In this document: positions 33,300-45,565 of the stretch, one piece after another
Layout of the letters: every line of letters starts with the position of its first letter
Numbering within the stretch: the stretch's first letter is position 1
Source: Capsicum annuum
Lineage: Eukaryota > Streptophyta > Magnoliopsida > Solanales > Solanaceae
DNA length: 64,000 bases
Direction: 5' to 3'
Assembly (NCBI RefSeq): GCF_002878395.1
Contig: NC_061122.1
Coordinates: forward strand, 82,865,455-82,929,454
Notes under the pieces: model-generated
The model's input: the letters and a program-made list of their open reading frames with translations, nothing else
What the model was told of the DNA's origin: nothing
The model's database searches: none
Program-made: the position numbers and the translations under genes

Positions 33300-33713
33300 C
33301 CCCTATAATTCCTATAGTACAACATCTAGGAGCTCAGTATGCTATTCTTATGGCTCATTAGATGGATAAGTCATTAGAAATAGATATCTCTTTCCAAGTC
33401 TGGAAGTAGACCAGTGATGACCTGAGATGAGCATGATCTATTTAGTATGTTTATCACGATGCAACCTTTGGTTGTTCATGGTCTTAAAACTAAGAATGCA
33501 TATAGGTTTGTCATCAACTTCCACGAGCAACTCCATAATTGGAGTTGTAGAGATATATAGAGCTAAGTTTGTTACCTTTGTTCTAGGAGATACTAAGATG
33601 TCGTGGTGAAACTATATAGAGTGTGGGTATGTTAGGTCTCCTTCACTAACATGGCACCAGTTCTATTTAGTCTTTCTATAGAAGTATGGCGTATGTACTT
33701 TTAGGAGACTGAA
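33300..33713 (+). pseudogene. Ty3/gypsy gag fragment, plus strand
   Basis: Across two frames the plus strand reads MQPLVVHGLKTKNAYRFVIN, FHEQLHNW, then GVVEIYRAKFVTFVLGDTKM and SLTWHQFYLVFL. This is the plant chromovirus gag core (usually PPxFxG...DAxxFL..CxxxLxxxGVxFxxFQLxGxAxxWW). It has the same orientation as the gag start at 24,922, so the Athila/Tat element probably split one gag gene. Confidence 0.7.
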
Positions 33714-34925
33714 TCATCTCCAATACTGCTATACATGATAAGTATTTTAGCTGGAATAATAATATAACACAAGACATATACACACACTCACATCACTATA
33801 CAATATAAGTAAATAAAGTTGAAACAATAATGCAACACAAGGAATCACACAAGCAATCACAAACTAAAAAAATTGGCTCCTATAGGCCAATTGATGGGGA
33901 ATGTAAATAACTTATCATGGACTCCCATACACTAAGAGAGTATGCTCAAAGATAGAATAATACAATAATTCATCGGTTATAAATAACCAACTCGTTATTT
34001 AACTTTCATTTCATAATTTATCATCAATCGGTAATTTACCAACATTTGACAATGTATCCATATTTCATAACATTACCATTCTTTAACAACCATATCATCG
34101 ATACTCACTAGCAACCTTTTATTAGCTACCATCTCTTATTAACTAATACAATTGATTACTAGTCATCATATAAACTCTACTCATCATTTAACAAGTATCC
34201 ACCATATATTCACTAATCATTAGTTATCAACTAACCAATATTTATCCACTAACCTATATTTAACAACTAGCCAATATTTATCATTAAACCAATATTTATT
34301 AACTAATCATCCTTCACAAACTAATCCCAGTTTTTTAACTAGTCATGATTAGTCACTTAAACAATATCCACCACTAATCCTTATTTATCAGTAATCATCA
34401 ACTATACCAACTTATAATTATTTATCACTATCCAATAATTATCACTAATTCTCATAAGTTTACGAATTATGATTATACGACTTTTAGGCTATAACTGGCA
34501 TCCCTAATATAAATATCATGCTCAACTCCATATAAGGATATATGTATATACATATATATATAATAGCCACACATAGGGGATATCCGGACTTGCACCGATA
34601 GCTGTATGTATAGGCACATAAATATAATCATCCTTTGGCCTTGTCTAGTATCAATATATCATCATAATCATCCTCCGTCATTGTCGGGTATCAATATATC
34701 ATCATAATCATCCTTCAGCCTTGACTGGTATCAATATATAATCAAATCATTCTCCGGACTGGCAGGGTATTATTATATCATCATAATCATCCTTCGGCCT
34801 TGCCGAGTAGCAATATATTATCATAATCTTCCTCTGGCCTTATTGATATCAATATATCATCATAATCATCGTTCAACCTTGTCGAGTATTAATAAATCAT
34901 CATAATCATCTTCTGAAACTTACTC

Positions 34926-34964
<39 letters not shown>

Positions 34965-37198
34965 GTAAATTTACGTACTCAAACAGGTAGCCACATAATC
35001 ATAGTCAGTGGAAAAATCATTAGCATAAGTGATCATATAATCAAGCATCACAATTTCTAGCAAATTTAATAGTATAACTTCCTATATTATAAATAAGCAT
35101 GACTTCTAGCATAATTGATGGCACAGTTGCTAATATCATTAATAGTGACATTTTCTAGCACATTTATTAGCATAATTTCTCAGCATGATTATAGCCATAA
35201 GCAACGACTTATCAATCATATTTTTAATGGCTTATCATTAGCATAAATGGTAGCTTATAAATAGCTTAAGTAATAGATAATCCATGAAACAGTCTATAAC
35301 TTATTCATAGCATAGGGAAAATATAATTTATGGCTTAGACAATATCATAGTCAAGGGCTAATTCAATAGTATATTTGGTAGCCCAGTCAATAGCGAAAAC
35401 AATAGCATAATCAATAACTCATCATAAGCTTAACAAATAAGTCATACATAAGGCATAATTGTTTTGGCATTATTGCCAATGTCATTCATCATAACCAACA
35501 AGTACCAAGGTTCCTCAATATTGTCTCAAAAGTGCATTCTCTAGGCATTTAATTAGTGTATAAGGGTTTCAAGAGAACTATTCATCAATCTTGACTTAAA
35601 GTGGGTAGAAGAGCCCCCTTCGAAATCCCCAAAATATACTATTAGGAAAGTTATACTCTATACAAGGCTAAAGTATCGAAGTACACTCTTAGATGTATTG
35701 CAAGCCACAAATTATTCTAAGGTAGAGATTCTTCTCAACCACTTTAACTAAGTCTAATGGGAACTAGGGCAACATTCATTAGTGTAAGCAACTAAGGCCA
35801 AACATACCATAAGCATTAATGTCTAAAGTAATTTTATCTAACTTGCATAATCTAAGGCAATCTCATGCTAAACATGAGTAATAAAGTCTAATTCACCTAA
35901 GGCATAAGGAAACAAGTTATGTGTTTCAACTCTATGATTTCAATTTACCCTAAACCGTTCAACTAACCTATGTCTTGCATTTCATCTATCGAATACCTAA
36001 AACCTATCCATATTCTAACACAATATGATAAACATACTGTGAAGTAGCTCAATATAACAAAGGATAAACCCAGCCTACCTCAACGCCGAAGAAAGCTCAA
36101 AAAACAGCTAAACCACTATTTTTTCTTTCCGATAATGCTCCTCAACATACCAAGCTATCATAAACACATTCTACTCATCAATACAAGAATAACGATACCC
36201 ATATTGCACTACCATTCTTTGGGTCTAAAAATCTCATCAAAATCCCCCATGTGGGTCCTACTTATAAAAATCACATTTTTGAAACCAACCCCATAATATT
36301 ACAAGATAAAGGAATCATTACCCCAAAAATGGGTCAAAACTAAGCTAAATTGGGGCTATAATCAAGCCCTCAAAGGTTTGGTCTATTGAGCAAGAAATAA
36401 GGAAATTTCACCAAGAAAAGGGTAAATTCTTACCTCAAATTAGAAGATAATCACGAAAATAAATGTTAATCAAGCTCCCAAGTCACCCACAAGTCTCAAT
36501 TTTAAGCTATCACACATATTAGGTTTTATGATCTCAAGAGAAGGGTGAGAAATAGTTGAACTCGTGACATTTGGGGTCTATTTATGCCCATACCAGGTAC
36601 TCCAATCCTGCTATTGCCGACCCAGACTTGCAATCGCACCACTTTGGGGCTATACAAGTGAGTTGTGATCATAATATGCCCTCTGCAATCATGATACTTC
36701 CTTTTCCATGGGTACCACAATCGCGGACCTTGGCTTGTGTTGCAGCTTCGCTAGATGATACAAAAGAATACTATGTAAATATAAAAAAATTTATGTTCTA
36801 GATATGATGGCACACTTAAAAGATCCATTCAAAGTTGTTTTGACCAAATGTGGATCCCACATCTATATTTATTTTCTTAACTTTCTACCCAATAGGTCAA
36901 AATGAGATCGGGTGTCTTGGTGCCCGAACAAATAGTCAACCTAGCCTAAAATTAACACTTTAGAGTTGCTTGCACAGTTAGAATTTGCATACGAGATTAT
37001 TTTACTGAAGTTTTTTCCCTATTTCCATTTGGAACCGGTAAAAACTTCAAATAGGGAATTGGCTCTAAAAACCTAACGAAGCCCCCGATAATTAAACTGT
37101 CAACTCCAACAATTCATAAATTAATTAGGGTAGCTATATAAAATATCTAAAGGAAAAAATAAGCAGTAATATGGATAATAACCTGAAGGGTCATTACA
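33714..37198 (-). repeat. LTR family A/B/C, copy A (3' LTR of the 37-39 kb element)
   Basis: On the minus strand it starts TGTAATGACC at 37,198 next to internal sequence and runs to 33,714, where about 0.33-0.55 kb of the LTR is missing compared with copy B (47,383 on). It contains the 40-bp minisatellite at 34,623-34,917, a (TA)n run at about 34,926-34,958, and a minus-strand TATA-like CATAAATAGACC at about 36,576-36,587. No gene is present. Confidence 0.8.
34623..34917 (-). repeat. 40-bp minisatellite within LTR copy A, about seven units
   Basis: Units of about 40 bases follow the pattern TATCAATATATCATCATAAT then CATCCTTCGGCCTTGTCGGG. About seven consecutive units are visible, with the CGGCCTTG core most variable. 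The same array occurs in LTR copy B. Confidence 0.85.
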
Positions 37199-39575
37199 AT
37201 ATCATTACGAAAGGAACTTTCATCCAGGAATACTAAGGATTAGTATGTACTCAAAGCCTCGAACTGGTGAGGATACTGGATTTGCATCTCTCTCTCGACC
37301 ACCCAACTAGTTGTTTTCACTAGGCGGTGCCTTCACTAAACCCTCACTATTAGAATCTTACTAGAGTGTAACCGCCTGATATCATTAGCCAAAATAAGCA
37401 TAGGCTCCTCCATAAAGTTCAAATGCTCATCAAACTAGAATGAGTCCCATCTAAGCACAAAAGATGGATTAGTAATATATCATCGCTAAATAGAGACATG
37501 GAAAACAAGGTGTACAACGGCAAAATATAGAGGTAAAGCTAACTCATATGCTACTTTACCAACTCTGAAGAGAATCTCAAACGGTCTAATATCTAGGGTG
37601 AGCTTACCCTTCCTTTCAAACCACATCACACCCTTTATGGGAAATACATAGAGGAATACATGATCTCCAACTCCAAATCTCAAGGCACAAAGCCTATAGT
37701 CTGTATAGGCCTTCTGTCTACTCTAAGCCCCTCTCAATCTATCGTAAATCACCTTGTCCTATCCAATGACTCTTGAAGCAAATTAGTATTATGGAGCATA
37801 ACCTTGAAGGTCTCAAACCATCCAGTTAGAAAATGACATCTCTTACCATAAAAATCCTAAAAAAAAGACTATATTAATACTTGAATGATAGTTGTTATTA
37901 TATGGAAACTCTACCAACGCTAAATGCTACTCCCAATGACCTCAAAAATCCATAATAAGGGCTATGAGTATGTTCTCATGAACCTTAATAGTCCACTCAG
38001 ACTAGCCATTTGTCCGTGGATGGAAATCTACACAAGGTCTACCTAAGTTACCAAGTCCTCCTGAAATGCACTCCAAAATCTTAATGTAAACATAGAACTG
38101 TGGTCTAAATTAATATGAGTGGACACACCATGCAAACAGACTATCTCCCAAACATATATATGGGCTAATTTCTCAGTATTGAAGGGCATCTAGATAGGAA
38201 TGAAATATGCTAACTTGGTAAAATAATCTATAATGACCCAAATACTATCAAAATCATAAGAACCGTGAGCCAAATGGCTAGTGAAATCTATGGTAATCTA
38301 CTTCTATTTGCACTTGAGAATGGGCATCCTCTAAGTCAATCCACAAGGTTGTTTATGCTCAACCTTTATAAGATGACATAATAGGAAATGAGATACAATG
38401 ACTTCCATATCTCTCTTCATACGACTCCACCAATAATCTTGTCTTCAATCTCTATAAATCTTAGCTGTGTTGGGAAGAATAAAATATCTAGAGCTATAAG
38501 CCTTATGGAAAATAAACTAAATGAAGTCATTGATCCTTAAAACACAAATGCAGCCATAAAATCTCAAAACATCATCAAAATATATAGTGTTTCTCTTAGA
38601 CTTACCACTTAACAACTGATTATGAAAGAAGCAAAGGTTACTATCTACAAACTAACAATCTCAAATCTACTCGAATAACGAAGACCTTGCCTCCACACTA
38701 GCCAAAATCCTCCTAGGATCTGAAATATCAAGGTGAAATATTATGTTGGCGAAGTAATGAATGTCCCATGCCAACAACCTTTGAGAAACTAAAACTAGCC
38801 AAGCTATCCATACTCACTACCTTTTGACTTAAGGCATCTGCTACAAAGATTGAAATATCATAATCCTTAAGCAACTACATCTTTTTACGCTATTAACATT
38901 AAGCACCCTTTAGATCATAAGATGCTGAAGACTATAATGATCGATCAAATGTAAAAATACACACCATAAATATAATGCCTCCAAATTGTAAGCGCAAAAA
39001 CTAACACCACCAACTCCAAATCATGAATTCCAAATCATGAATAGGGTAGTTGTGCTTGCAAATAGTAATATGTCTAAAAGCATAAGTAATAATATGACCC
39101 TGCTACATCAATACCGACAAAACCAACACCAAAAGAAACACAAAATTTGGTGTATCCCTTACCCTTAATAGGAACAGCTAAAATAGGAGCTAAAGTAAGT
39201 AAATCCTTGAGTTTTCACAAGCTTGTCTCATACTCCTTAGACCATAAGAAAGGAACCTACTTTTGAGTCTATATGGTCATAAGTACTGAAATAGTAGAAA
39301 AACCTTTGATTAAATACCTATAATAGCCTGCTAAACTAATGAAGATACGAAACTCATTCGGAGACATAGGTCTAGACCAATCGTGAATCGCCTCAATCTT
39401 GGATAGGTCTACCATAATACCATCCTTAGACACCACATGTCCAAGGAAAATCACTAACTCAAGCAAAAACTCAAACTTTGAGAACTTGGAGAAAATAACA
39501 TGATCTTTAAAAGTTTGGATTATGATCCTCAAATGCAATATATGCTCCTGATTTGAGGTGGATTTATGCATCTTA
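37199..39575 (-). pseudogene. Ty3/gypsy RT-RNase H-integrase remains (element of LTR copy A)
   Basis: The RT part (39,571-39,269) reads FSKFSKFEFLLELVIFLGHV, VSKDGIMVDLSKIEAIHDWS and SLAGYYRYLIKGFSTI, the end of a gypsy RT. RNase H lies at about 39,200-38,850 in broken frames. The integrase core is readable at 38,290-37,870: DFDSIWVIIDYFTKLAYFIP, EIVCLHGVSTHI, and LALVEFPYNNNYHSSI. The integrase tail (37,683-37,486) reads VGDHVFLYVFPIKGVMWFER, then GPF-type and ELALPLYFAVVHLVFHVSI. Gag, protease and the front of RT are missing; the break is at about 39,575. Confidence 0.88.
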
Positions 39576-41192
39576 GTATTGTTATCTAGGCTTATTTAGC
39601 TTAGTTTCGAGGACTTCTCTTGTTCTTAATGAGTAAATCTTTGAATAATTAAGAATATAAGTGTTAAAATAATTGATTGTAATGTTTAAGGTCTGTTTCA
39701 AACAAGTTTGGAACCAATTTTCCCACTTAGAGTTTAGACGAGAAAACTAGTGTTACTAACATGAGCTTTGTGTTGTTCTAATTGATATCGATGGATTCTA
39801 GTGTGTGTAATGAGTTACTAAGGGTCTGATTATGCAACCATGTGTGGAATAAATTGTTTATAGTATTTAAGGTTTAATTGATAGAATCCAAGAGATAAAC
39901 CACTATGTTAAAGATCAAAAGGACAAAACTAGTACTCTAAGCTTAAGTTGCTAGTTCATCGTCTTAGATTGTATATTGTGTTAGGCTCTAATTCCAGATG
40001 TTTTATATAATAGAGAGATTGATGAGTTTATAATGATGATATATGTATGATGAAAAAGGTATAAATAAAGTAATAAGATCACCACAAGTCTTGGAACGTA
40101 TGGACAAACACTTAGGACTAGACTTGACCAAAAATGGACGTTTTGGAGTCATTGGCATGACACTGACTTAAGGCACCATGTTAGGGATGTGAAATGGAAT
40201 TGGAAGCATAATAAATGACCAGATAAAGTATATCACTAATATTATGCCACGCCATATACCCTAGGCACCACGATAAGGGCATGGCACGACCCTAAGTCAA
40301 AATCGGCAGCTTGTGTCCAAGTATAAATAGGACACTTAGTTGTTATGTTTCACACCTTGGACGACCTTGATACTTTAAGGGAGGTTGGAGAAAAATTAAA
40401 TTAGTGTTTTAATTCAATTAATTTATTTTTTTATACAGATTTTAACATGTATTCGTTGATTGTGTTTACGTTACGTCCGTAATCAGCTAAACACCCTTTT
40501 TCGTGGTTATGTCCATGATCGGCTAAACATCCTTTTTGGGGGATACTGCTAAAAACACGAGTACTATTGTTTTAAATTTATTTGGTTATTACTTTTTATC
40601 AATACTTGTTGTTTTGAATGTATATATCATTTTGTAAACTTGGAAGGAGGAACAAGAGGATAGAACGTGAGATAGATAGAATAGGATTGCAATATTCTAA
40701 TTGAATAAAGTTATAATTTGGATCTAGGATAGGAATTTATATAAGTGTCCTATTTTGTTCAATTACGAGATGAAATATGAATACATTTAACTTAGTTCTC
40801 ACATCTCCGCTCAACAATGTAATTACGGGGCTAAGTTAGATAACTGACTAAAGGATCAGATGGTCGTAGTCATCGTATAGAGCTCATCAAAAAACAGCCA
40901 TGATAAGTAACCTAAATAATGATGTTTTGTAACATAGTATAATTGTTTTTAGTACTTTAACCTGCGTGTGTCCTCATTGTTTCTTCAAAACTTTAATTTA
41001 CCGCATTATTAATTTTACTTTAGTTGTAACTTTCAAACAATCTTTGGTTATATTGCACTTGATTAATCTTAATAGTAGAACTAGAATTGGCTAGTTTTTT
41101 TAATACAAGTTCCTACGAGATTGATAGTTTTCTTTTAAAGGCAATTTTACTGATTCGTGGACCACATACACTTGCATTTGCACTTGGTCACA
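39576..41192 (+). repeat. 5' LTR (at least partial) of the plus-strand Athila/Tat element
   Basis: This non-coding stretch ends in GGTCACA just before a tRNA-Asp primer site, so it is the 5' LTR. It contains two related strings around GCTAAACA(C/T)CCTTTTT (about 40,487 and 40,523) seen in Tat LTRs. The left edge is uncertain because the RT fragment of the neighbouring element stops there. Confidence 0.65.
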
Positions 41193-41201
41193 ATAAGTTT
41201 T

Positions 41202-41219
41202 TAGCGCCGTTACCGGTGA
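41202..41219 (+). other. Primer-binding site, tRNA-Asp type, of the plus-strand Athila/Tat element
   Basis: TAGCGCCGTTACCGGTGA differs at three bases from the tRNA-Asp site TGGCGCCGTTGCCGGGGA. It lies about ten bases after the LTR edge. Confidence 0.8.
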
Positions 41220-41325
41220 CTTGTAATTTGGCAACCATCATAGTTTTAGTTTTACTTTTTAATTTCTTTGGTGATTTTTACTTGGTCTGGAGTTTTGAAT
41301 TTAAACTGCTTAATAAGTTAGTAAG

Positions 41326-44300
41326 ATGATGAGGGTCCGAGAATTCGGTGATCTTGTAACACCTTAATTTTCTGAACCGGAATGCCATACAGTGCCCATG
41401 ACCCCAAAGGACCACAAGCTAATCCATGACTGATATATGTACCTGAGCACTGAATAACCATATTGTAAAATATACGGAAATATAATACTGTAAGGACATA
41501 AGGTTCAAATCTGAATAAACATCTAATAAAATAATGTCTGAAAATAGTATAACAATACTAACACAAATTTGAAATAACTATCTGACATGCTGTAGTCTGA
41601 AAGCCTCTAACTATACTGAATAAGGAGTTGAATGAACATGTGTCCAACTAACTCCATCAACTGAAAACTAAATTGAAATGATAAATAAAGTAATAATCAT
41701 ATCATCCTCGAATGAAGAGGGCTCACTGCTAACACTGATTACTGAAATCTGTAATGCTATTGCTGCTCTAAAACTCATGCCTCTGAACCTATAGTGTAAT
41801 ATTAAAAGAAAACACCCTAGCACAAATGCGTCAGTACGACTGAATGTACTGAGTATACGAGTGAGGTAGGCTATATGAAAAAGGTTTATATGACTGGTAT
41901 AAACCTGAGAATACATACATGCACAGATAACTGTAACTAAACTCGTAGTGATACTAACTACTGAGTCAAAATGCTGAGACATTAGTTTAATGATACTGAG
42001 ATACTAAATGATTGAGTTTATTGATATTGATGTCCGGATCACTAATAAGTGAGGAACTAATACTGTATTATGGAATACTGAGAGACTGATATTATATTAC
42101 TAATAAGTAAATGATTGTTTCTGACAGTTCTAATTATAAATAACTAGTCTAATTGACTGTATCTGACAGTTCTAAAATTGAATACTAATAACATGATTTA
42201 CCAATATCTAACATAACTGATAAGTGAGTTCTGATAACTGATATAACTGATAACATGAATGACTATATCTGATAATCCTTAATCTGATGGAACTATCTGA
42301 GTTCTGTACTGTACCTGAGTTGATTGTATCTGACAGTCCTAATTCTGTAACTAAAATTATGGGAGAATTTATCTAACCGGCATGCCCCGAATGTGCTTTA
42401 ATAGCTAAATCGAGGTCTAATCTGTACCCTGATTAGAAAGGTGCCAATACCGTGCCACGAGTAAAGACAAGCTATGAGTGACCCTTAAATCTGGTAGTGT
42501 CCCCAGAAGAGAACAATGGGTGTCCGCCTCATCAACTCTAAAGTTAGTAGTGTTGATGTCTCAACCTATGATGTCTACATAGTTCTGGAACACAAAGATT
42601 ACTTCTAGGAATCTCACCCTCAATCTAGCACTGTGGATTCCCATCCTTGGGTTTGCTCGGTGCTGAATCTTACTCCCATATGAATGGACACTGAACATGA
42701 ATACTAAGCTGAGTTGCTGAGTTCCGTTGACTGATGGAATACTACTTACGACTAACTGAGTTTATGAGATTTTTTGAGAATACTGAGTTACTGCATTTTT
42801 CCTGAGTCACATGACTGACTAAGTTCTATGGAATATGGCTTGACTGTGGATATCATGAAAACATGACATGGCTCTAGGTACACAACTATATTTTTTGGGT
42901 ACAAGTACCCCTATGACTTGATGGAAAGAAACTACCACACATGACTGACTTGTTCATAGGAATAGAGTCCACAATTCACAATATCATAAGTAGGGGATTC
43001 AATACTACACATGGTTCTCAACATTTCATACGTGGGAGGGGATACATTTAACATGAAAGTACTTTCTTAACTTCAACATCATGTTCACTACATATCACCA
43101 CCACAATACATCAATAACATGGAATTCATGTAGAATCATAAAGCATAGAGCAAGGACTTTTTACTTGGTACTCTTAAGTCATGAAAACATGATTATTATT
43201 ATTCTAGGCATTTCATCGGAAACCTTGCATGCACAATTTAAGCATAGGTGAAACCATAAGATTTTAAAGATTCCAACATGGGAATCATTCAACATCAACA
43301 ACTTGATTATTAACATCCAACAATATAGATATCATAAACAACTAATTTTATAGATTTCAACTTGCATACTAACATAGCTTCATGAAAATACATAAAAATC
43401 CCTACAATATCCTACAAATTTATAAGGAACAAGACATTCCTTCTCCCATAAATGAGGATCCACCAACACACATGATAGTGCACAAAGTGGTATCCTACTT
43501 GCGACTAATGGGACCTTCGCTAATCACTGATTGAGTGCTGGAGGTAGATTTCAACTTAAGAAAAATATGGTACAACTTTTAAATAGAAGTGGATAATTTA
43601 CTAGGCTATCACATAAAGATCCACAATTCCATTTGCAGAACTTTTTAGAGATCAATGACACATTTATCCTTATAGGTGTGTCAATAGATAATGTGAGGAT
43701 AACACTATTCCATTTTTCTCCTTTAGGGAAAGCAATAAAATGGTTAAATGCTGAGATGGCAGGTTTAATTACAACTTGGGATGAGTTAGATAAGAATTTC
43801 TTTATCTGCTTCTTCCCATCTGACAAGACTGCGAGACTACGTAGAGAGATTATAAGCTTTAAGAAGATACTAGATGAGAACCTATACCATGATTAGGAGA
43901 GAATAAGGTATCTTCTTTGGGACTGTCCATATCACCAATAGTCCAGTAAGATGCTATCTCACACCTTTGTTGAGGTACTTGACTATAACTGAGTTTTTTT
44001 GCTAGATTTAGCTATAGGTGGTCAAGCCTTGGAAAAGACATATGATGAGCTATACACCTTATTGAACGAAATTTCCCAAGAAAATCCAAATTGGTATAGT
44101 CATACTTCAAAGGGATTGGTGAAAAAATCAGTAGTGATGGTTGAAGTTGATAGCATCAAGCCTTAGCCACCCAACTTTTAGCTATGCAGAATCAGATGAT
44201 GACTCAATTCAGCAAGTTGTGTGTGCAACATACTCTGATAGTGGTTAATGTAGTGTAGTATACCCCATTATGGTGTGAGATTTGTAGCGATAGTGGCCAC

Positions 44301-45565
44301 TACAGTGATATGCATGGTGCTAATCCTTAATCTATCAACTTTGTGTGCTATGCACAAAAGACAAATTATGGTAATTCCTATAATCAAAAGTGGAAGATTC
44401 AACCTATGTATCATTTGGTCAATAATCAGCAACAATAGTTTCAACAGCAACAACATAATACTTAGGCTAGTAACAATTAAGAGATTTTAAAAAAGATTCT
44501 GGCCAACCAAGAATAGATGGCTGCAAAAACAAAAGATCAACAAATTGCACTAAAATAGTTAGAGTAGAAAGCGAGGCAACTGGTGCAGGAACAAAATACT
44601 AGGCATCACGGTGGTTTGAAAAGTGATAATGAACCTCCAAAATAATTAATGGCAATCAGTTTGAGGAGTGGTAAAGAGCTAAATGATAGGCCTCCAAATA
44701 CAAATAAGGAGGTAGATATAGACTTGATTCCTCAACTAGTTTTAGACAAAGTTGTTAAAAATTTTGGGAAGTTTAAGTACCCAAAAGAAAAATAGATTGG
44801 AAAGGAAAGACCACCTCCACCATTCCCATAATGGTTCCAGAAAGAAAAGGAGGATGCATTCTTTAATAATTTCTTAAACACATTTAGAGAGCTTCATATT
44901 AACCTTTATCTTCTAGATGTTTTGAATGGAATGCCTAAGTACGCTAAGTACTTAAAGGATGTGGTGACTAATAAAGTTAAGCTGCAGGATATTGAGATCG
45001 TGGCACTGACAAAGAAGTATAACTCTGTGGTAACAATAAAGATGGTCAAAAAGCATAAGGACTTAGGAAATTTCACCCTTACCATTCAGATTAGTGATGG
45101 TGAGTTGTACATGCCTTGAGTGATTTTAGGAAAAGTTTAAATTTGATGCCTCTGTATATATTTAAAAATCTTTGGTTGGGTTAGCCAATACTAAGACCTT
45201 TAATGATCTAATTAGTGGACAAGATCATATTTAAGCCTAAATGAATAATTGTGGAATCTTTATAAGGGTTGGTAAGTTTTTAATCCTTGATGATTTTATT
45301 GTTGTTGATTTTGATGTAGATAGCAAGGTGCTGATTATTCTAGTAAGTCTATTCTTAGCCATGTGAGTAGTGTTGATAGATGTGAGAGAGGGAAGCCTCA
45401 TACTGAGATTAGATGACAAAGTGATGGTTTTTAGAGTGTATAAGACTCTTAATTAACCTTTCCACTACAAAGATTTATGTATGATCAAAGTGATGGAAGT
45501 GGGTAAGTGTGGAGTGGTAGAAAGTGCACCACCAAATACCTCTATGGATAGTCTTATTGAGTTTC
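41326..45565 (+). pseudogene. Athila/Tat gag-protease, plus strand, interrupted by an LTR
   Basis: An ATG at 41,326 begins MMRVREFGDL and is cut off at about 41,354. Gag resumes at about 43,550: FHLQNFLEINDTFILIGVSI, LFHFSPLGKAIKWLNAEMAG, ITTWDELDKNFFICFFPSDK, all typical of Athila/Tat gag. A worn zinc knuckle CEICSDSGHYSDM is at about 44,277-44,316. The protease follows: LNGMPKYAKYLKDVVTNKVK and KKHKDLGNFTLTIQISDGEL (44,922-45,116), then ILVIDVRE-type remains to about 45,560. Many stops are present. RT, RNase H and integrase are absent: typical 3' non-coding sequence begins at about 45,690. Confidence 0.82.
41355..43540 (-). repeat. Gypsy LTR inserted in the Athila/Tat gag (minus strand, probably solo or truncated)
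   Basis: On the minus strand it ends AATTAAGGTGTTACA (41,355). The segment 41,380-41,500 inverted matches 53,690-53,790 of the gypsy LTR at 51,338 (TTAGCTTGTGGTCCT is shared). The middle has the same CTGA-rich, ACAGTC-like wording as 53,030-53,170. The right boundary is approximate and I could not find a matching target duplication. No gene is present. Confidence 0.65.

Noticed and set aside
34623..34917. A CRISPR-like array of repeats
   Set aside because: Units are contiguous tandem repeats without unique spacers, lie in a plant LTR, and recur in a second LTR copy. It is a minisatellite.
41350..41360. A 5-bp target duplication for the LTR inserted in the Athila/Tat gag
   Set aside because: GATCT precedes the left edge, but I found no matching GATCT at a plausible right edge near 43,540, so the right boundary stays open.
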